Shown one piece after another: positions 58,257 to 64,000 of a DNA stretch of 64,000 bases. The notes under the pieces were generated by a model, which worked only from the letters and a program-made list of their open reading frames with translations, did no database searches and had not been told where the DNA came from. The stretch is taken from contig CM065388.1 of assembly GCA_033060915.1 (NCBI GenBank), positions 30,964,001 through 31,028,000 on the forward strand. Direction: 5' to 3'. The first letter of the stretch is position 1. Every line of letters starts with the position of its first letter. This DNA comes from Euryodendron excelsum (Eukaryota; Streptophyta; Magnoliopsida; Ericales; Pentaphylacaceae). The translations under genes were made by a program, and so were the position numbers.

Positions 58257-61200
58257 TGTCGCGCCTAGATTTTTTGCACTCGAGGAATACTCACCCAAGC
58301 GGGAAAAATGTTGTACTCTCTCGTTAGAACTCACCCTCCTAGAAGAATGAGTGCGACTAGGTTTGAATTGAAAATTGACTTGAATAAAGGGCTTTTGAAA
58401 AAGATTCGGAGTCGCCACCTAACTTAATTAAGGTGAGTTAGGTCACCTAAAAACTAAGAGTAATCCGAAGACTACACTTAGGGTTTTGAAAACGTTTTTT
58501 TTGAAAATATCTCCTCAAGAGAGGGTTTTTTAGGAAAACAGGTTGTTTGGCAACCTTTGGAAAACATTTAGCCCTTTTTAGAAAAATAACTCCTTTTTGG
58601 TCTTTCAAAAACAGTGATCTTAGGTTCGGAAGTTGGTTATGTGTAGGGAAGACGCACTAAGCTATCACCCTACCCCGCCCTTTCGGTACCTACATGTCAA
58701 TCTACCCTAGATTCACCTATGAGAGTCTTGAATTAACAAATGGTTGATCCTATTCACTTTAGAAAAATAATGTTTGAAAAGTATGATGCATGATATGCAA
58801 GTGCAAGATGAGAGAATGGGAAAATAGAAATTGATTTGAAAAGAAATTGATTTGATTTGAAAATAGATTTGAAGAAATAGAATTGAAATTGAAAAGTTTG
58901 AAAATTGAAAGTAGAAGTTTGAAAATAGAAATTTTGGAATTTTGAAAATAGATTGGAATTTGAGATTTGAAAAGATTTTGAAAACCGCACCCATGAGGGT
59001 GGAATTGAAAGTTTGAAAAGTATTGTGACCGCACCTATGGAGGTTGCCTACGTATCCCTTTGGGGGAATCAGGTCAGTCGTAGTTCGGACCGGAGTCCGA
59101 TTGAAAATAGAAGAGTTGATTTGAAGAAGGAGATTGAATTAGAAATTGAAAGTAGAAGATTAAGAGATTGAACTTTGAATGGAGGATTGAAAATTAGAAT
59201 TTGGAATTTGGAATTGAAAAGATTGAATTTTGATTTGAAAAGATCGAACTTGGAAGAGAGAGATTTAGACTTTATTTTGAAAAGACGAAGGTTTAGGAAA
59301 CCTAGACTTAGGAAAGATAGGAGACCTAGGAAAGACTTGAGATTAAGGAAGATTGGATTGGAATGTTGGATTTGGAAAGATTTGGAAACTTGGAATTTAG
59401 GAAAGATTAGATTAGGGAAGTTTCGAATTAGGAAAATGTTATTTTTGGAAAGTTTCATTTTTGGAAAGTTTCAAATTAAGAAAGTTTTGAATTAGGAAAG
59501 TTTTGAAATTGGAAAGTTTCGAGTTTAGAAAGTTTTCGAAAAAGGAAAGGTTTTCAGATTAGGAAAGTTCCCAAATTAGGAAAGTTTTGAAAATCGAAAA
59601 GTTTTGAATTTAGAAATGTTTTGAAAAAGGGAAGTTTTGAATTTGGAAGGCTTTGAAAACAAGGAAGTTTTGAAAATAAGAAAGTTTCGTTTTAGGAAAG
59701 GTTTGAAAAATGAAAACTTTCAGTTTAGGAAATGTTTGAATTAAGAAAGTTTTGAGTTTAGAAAAGCCTTAGATTTAGAAAGATTTTGAAGTTTTGGAAA
59801 GTTTAGAATTTGGAGAGATTTAGGTTTAGAAAGATTTAACTTGAGAAAGTTTCAAATTTAGAAAGTTTTGAATTTGGAAAGATTTGAAATTTAGAAAGTT
59901 TAAGATTTAGAAAGTTTTAGAGTTTTAGAAAATCTTGAGATTAGAAAAGGTTTGAATTTAGGAAGAGTTTGAAAACTTAGGTTTGAAAAGTTAAGATTTG
60001 AAAAGAGGGTAGAATTAGGAAAGGGTTGAATTAGGAAAGATTTTTATGTTCAAGTTTTGGAAACTTAAGGTTTAGGAAAGTGAAAAATTAGGAAGGATTT
60101 GAATTAGGAAAGAGTTGGGTTTTGAAAGGGATTGGATTTTGTTTTGAAAAGAGAAAGTTTGATTTTATTTCCAAAAACGGAGGATAGGATCTAGTTTCCT
60201 AAACGAGGAGATTTGATTTGGTTTCCTAAAAAGAAGATAGGATTTGGAAAAGGAGATTCTAGAAACCCTAGATTCGAAAATTTGTAGTTTTGACGTAGAA
60301 AATAGGTTTTGGAAACATGTATAGTTTTGATGTGAAAACAGGAGGTTTTGAAAACCTAGGTTTGGGGCAAAGTTTGAAAATCATGTTTTTGGAAAGAAAA
60401 TTAGGATTTCCTAATTGTGGGCTCTAAGGCTTGACTTGGGCTCTAAGGAAAGAGTTTTTGGAAAGTGCGTTTTTAGAAACGAAGGTTTTCTAGAATGGAA
60501 TCCTAGGAAGGAGTTTTTGGAAAGTGAATTTGGAAAGAGAGTTTTTGGAAAGGAGTTTTTGGAAAGTGTGTTTTTGGAAACATAGATTTTGGGAGGAAAA
60601 ATCCTAGAGGGGAGTTTCTAGAAGGAAGATTTTTGGAAAGAGAGTTTTTTTAGAAAGATTTTTGGAAGGAGATTGTTGGAGAGAGTGTTTTAGGAAAGTA
60701 AATTTAGGAAGTGTTTTTAGAAAACGAATTTTGGGGAGAAAGAGTTTTTGGAAAGGAGTAGAAAAAGGAAGTTTTGAAAAATAGATTTTGGAAGAGAGTT
60801 TTTAGAAAACAATTTTGAAGAGGAGAGTTTTAGGAAAGTATGTTAAAAAAAGAGATTTTTAGGAAGGGATTTTTGAAGAGAGAGTTTTTTGGAAAGTATG
60901 AAAACGTCTCACTTTCCTAAAGCGATTCTAGCCATAAGAGGGCTAGAACCACTTTAAGAAAGTGGTTTTGAAAAACAATAAGATTTGAAAATATAGACCA
61001 AAAATGTCACTTTTAATGTAACACTTTCCTAAAGCAACCCTAGCCATGGAAAGGCTAGAATCACCCTAGAATTGTTGTTTTGAAAACAAGTTTTTGAAAA
61101 AGAGATTTTGATGCAATTTTGAAAACAAGTTTGAAAACGTTTTGAAAAACAACTTTGAAAACGGTTTTTGGAAGATGCAAGACTATGATATGCACAATGC

Positions 61201-61795
61201 AATTTGGGGGTCGTGAACATACAAGGCTAAGGCTTCACCACATAATCAAGGGGGCTGGACCCACGTGGTCTTTGGTTAGACTAGAAGAAAGCCCCCGACA
61301 CGGTGACTCTCCAATAGTCCAATCCTACACATGGACCGGGATCCCCTTGTTTCAAGCATGCAAAGAAAGGGGGGGAAAGAGATTGGGGATTAAAATAGAG
61401 AAAACCCAAGTGGGTTGGAGAGAGAAGAGAGGGGGGAAGTACGGAAAATTAAAGAGGGAGCCTACCTTGTATCTTGTTTATTTTGCTCGCCGTGCAGTCT
61501 TCGGTCTTCGGTCTTGATCTTCGTGTTTCGTCTTCAAGAGTTATCTTCAAGCTTGGGTTGCAGCTCCTCCAGTCTTCAAAAGATGGTTGAAGGCTAGTGT
61601 ATGAGTATATAGGGGAGTGTGTAAGTGTATAGGAGGCTGGGGTTTGTATATGATGGCTAGGGTTTAGTGTAGGGTGGCTAGGGTTTGGAGAACCTAAGGA
61701 AACTAGGGTTTTTGGAGGTGCTCGAGCTCTGTATATCGAATTGTGTGATTTCTAGCTTAAGTTTGCAGACCCTTTTCACGTTGAACGAGGCTCTG

Positions 61796-61804
61796 TATTT
61801 ATAG
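61796..61804 (-). promoter_or_regulatory. TATA box of T
   Basis: Minus-strand CTATAAATA, with three well-preserved GGCGCC palindrome pairs at 61818-61920. Confidence 0.75.
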
Positions 61805-62754
61805 AGGGAAGACAAACCTGGCGCCTGTTGCAGTGGCGCCAAGCCAAATTATACACTGGCGCCACTAGGAGTGGCGCCAGGCCATTTTTTGGCTTGGCAC
61901 CACTACTAGTGGCGCCAGCCATTTAGGAAACAATTAAGGTCGGCAAGCAACGTATCTTTGACTAGATGTGGGCGCCTGTACTAGTGACTACCATGTAAAC
62001 TTTAGCCTGGCTTCACTAGGAGTGACTCCGGAAAGTCCGGGAATGATTTGAAGGAGCCGGGAGTGACCCGAAAGGCCGGAAAGGAGCAGGAACACTTAGA
62101 ATAGTGTCATGGAGGTATTTGACTTGAAAAATGAAGATAAGGTGGGTCGGAAAGGTTGATCGAGCCTTCAGGGGCAAAACGGTCAATCGGACTAGGAAAC
62201 TGCCGGGACAGACTCGGACTGTCCCGGAAGAAGACTTGAGATCTGGAAACATTATTTAGAATGTTCCTAGAGGTTGCCGGTTTGATTTCCTAAGCCGGCG
62301 TGGTCGGAAAAGGAGACCGGCCCACCAGGGGCAAAACGGTCATTTTGTACCGGGTTTGCCGGAACTGACTCGGAATGGTCCACAAAGGTAAAGGAAGGTC
62401 GAGAACACTCTGAAAAGTATTCTCGGGACATTACTAGTTTGATACTCAAAGCTGGTATGGTCGAAGAAGGAGACCGGCCCTCCAGGGGCAAAACAGTCAT
62501 TTTGTACCCGGTTGGCCGGAACCAACTCGGAATGATCCGGAAAAGGAAAGGAAGATTGAGAATACTATAAAAAGTATTCTCGGGACATTACCGGTTTGAT
62601 ACCCAAAGCCGGTGTGGTTCCCAGGGCATTCAGATGCTTAGGGGCAAAATAGTCATCTTGACTGAAAAGTCTCGGAAAAGAGTCCTAAAGGCAGTCTGGT
62701 CATTTTTCACCGAAGTGAGCTAACAGACACTGGTGTTGACCTGGGTTTTGAGTG

Positions 62755-63255
62755 TTTCCGCCACTCTCACGGTGTGAGTATTTCTGCTACTCGGACGGGG
62801 TTGATGATTTGTGAGTATTTCCGCTACTCGGACGGGGTTGAGTATTTCCGCTACTCGGACGGGGTTGATGATTTGTGAGTATTTCTGCTACTCGGACGGG
62901 ATTGAGTATTTCCGCTACTCGGACGGGGTTGAGTATTTCCGCTACTCTAACGGCTCTGTGAGTATTTCTGCTACTCTAACGGTTCTGTGAGTATTTCCGC
63001 TACTCTAACGGTTGAGTATTTTCGCTACTCTACCGGTCCTGTGAGTATTTCCGCTACTCTAACGGTTCTGTGAGTATTTCCGCTACTCTAACGGTTCTGT
63101 GAGTATTTCCGCTACTCGGACCGGGTTGATGATTTGGGAGTATTTCCGCTACTTGAATGAGGTTGATGATTTGTGAGTATTTCCGCTACTCTAACGACTT
63201 TGTGAGTACTTCCGTTACTCTAACGATTTTGTGAGTAGTTTTGCTACTCGGACCG
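62755..63255 (-). repeat. U3 minisatellite of about 28-30 bp in T
   Basis: Repeats of GTGAGTATTTCCGCTACTC followed by TAACGGTTCT or GGACGGGGTTGATGATTT, about 16 units. Each holds a stem such as GAGTA / TACTC around TTTCCGC. Other LTRs have only two or three copies at the same place (11126-11222, 24967-25100, 39529-39652, and inverted 49700-49835). Confidence 0.85.
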
Positions 63256-63520
63256 TCTCGAGGAATAAACTGTCTCGAGAGAGGGATTGGAAAGGGGTCT
63301 TACCGTCTCCAAAGAGACGTGCCTGGATTGGAACCGTCTCGAGGAATAAACTGTCTCGAGAGAGGGATTGGAAAGGGGTCTTACCGTCTCCGAAGAGACG
63401 TGCCTAGATTGTGAGTGTTTCCGCCACTCTAACGGCTTTGTGAGTGTTTCCGCCACTCTAACGGTTTTGTGAGTAGTTTTGCTACTCGGACTGTCTCGAA
63501 GAATAAACTGTCTCGAGAGA
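63245..63520 (-). repeat. U3 hairpin array in T, two units plus partial
   Basis: The two full units carry CGTCTC-CAAA-GAGACG and CGTCTC-CGAA-GAGACG, so both stem sides differ from the CGTCTT / AAGACG of M. A stretch with GAGTG-TTTCCGC-CACTC is interposed at 63412-63462. Confidence 0.8.
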
Positions 63521-63727
63521 GGGATTGGAATTGAATAAGAAAGGACAATGCCCCTAAGGGCATTTTGGTCATTTTGCCTCTATTTGGGCCTGACAGGCCC
63601 TCGAAGCGATGGAAAGATGGAATTTGGACCTAGAGATTTGGTTTTGATTGGAATATGCCCAAAATGACTTGAAAACAAGTCTGGACGGAGTGTAGACTAC
63701 CGAGCGGTCAAAAATGGGGTGCTTACA

Positions 63728-63744
63728 GCTGCCCCTCTTTTTCT
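63728..63744 (-). other. Polypurine tract of T
   Basis: The minus strand reads AGAAAAAGAGGGGCAGC just before the LTR start TGTAAGCACC, almost identical to that of M. Confidence 0.8.
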
Positions 63745-64000
63745 GTTTTTGTTTGTCAAAGACTGAAAATGACAAGAGTAAGAGTCCCATGTTGACCGTG
63801 AGGCAGTCGGAGGGACGAACACCGGAAATCTTTCAACAACGGGGGTCGAAAACGGATAACGGACCAAAAAGGCCTTCGAAAATAAGTTTTGGCAGGAAAA
63901 AAGGCAAAACTGCCCAAAATTTATAACTGGCGCCACTAGCAGTGGCGCCTTTGGTAAAAAAGCACTGGCGCCTCTACTAGTGGCCCCAGGCTTAAGGTTA
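63745..64000 (+). other. Start of T interior: PMD 5' exon region
   Basis: It matches 12638-12900 of M (GTAAGAGTCCCATGTTGACC, GGGGGTCGAAAA, GGCCTTCGAAAAT) and keeps two GGCGCC-type palindromes (63929-63989). An antisense PMD gene is therefore expected just beyond the window. Confidence 0.65.

Larger units (their letters stand above)
58257..63727 (-). repeat. T: 3' LTR of a third minus-strand element (5.5 kb)
   Basis: Ends TGTCGCGCC and GGTGCTTACA, followed by a PPT and the PMD 5' exon region, so this is the 3' LTR of an element whose body continues past 64000. It inserted in the last bases of P. A partial duplication of the conserved U5 island is seen at 58983-59001. Its U3 has an expanded 30-bp minisatellite and only two units of the larger hairpin repeat. 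Confidence 0.85.

Overview
The window looks like nuclear DNA from a flowering plant, probably a eudicot, and is almost entirely nested LTR retrotransposons. The evidence is the tRNA-type primer sites, plant Ty3/gypsy gag fragments, a plant mobile domain (PMD) gene with GT-AG introns, and U3 promoters with TATA boxes. I found no intact host gene, tRNA, rRNA or CRISPR array. The species cannot be named from the sequence.

Positions 1-2972 are AT-rich intergenic DNA. From 2973 to the end, nearly everything derives from one family with very long LTRs (about 4.2-5.9 kb). Sense-strand LTRs start TGTAAGCACCCC and end near GTGCAACA. The primer site is close to TGGCGACTCCGCTGGGGA, which fits a tRNA-Arg primer, and LTR size plus primer point to the Tat/Ogre branch of Ty3/gypsy. 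I label the copies A, M, P, S, N and T.

A (minus strand, 2973-6750, resuming at 26071) is an old LTR. M (minus strand, 6751-26070) inserted into A and is complete at both ends, with the exact 5-bp target duplication ATAGT. It has a 5' LTR at 21324-26070, primer site, leader, frameshifted gag (17877-19760), then, on the opposite strand, a PMD gene with two apparent introns (about 12663-15834), a polypurine tract (PPT) and a 3' LTR at 6751-12620. No protease, reverse transcriptase, RNase H or integrase is visible, so M is probably non-autonomous. P (plus strand, from 26167) has the same layout but is more decayed. It is split by S, a solo LTR (35365-40271), by N (46638-56943, exact duplication TTTCT, large internal inversion) and at its 3' end by T (58257 onward), whose interior runs off the window with the same PPT and PMD first exon.

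In element order an LTR contains: U3 with two hairpin-forming tandem repeats, longer U3 repeats of about 165 bp, a cluster of GGCGCC palindromes, a TATA box, a candidate 5' splice site, then a U5 of several kb built from degenerate CTTTCCTAA-type repeats with a few well-conserved islands. The main novelty candidates are the gag-only element with a spliced antisense PMD gene, hairpin repeats whose stems change on both sides, a hairpin abutting the PPT, and the inverted copy N. All homology statements are from reading the sequence; no alignment or database search was run.
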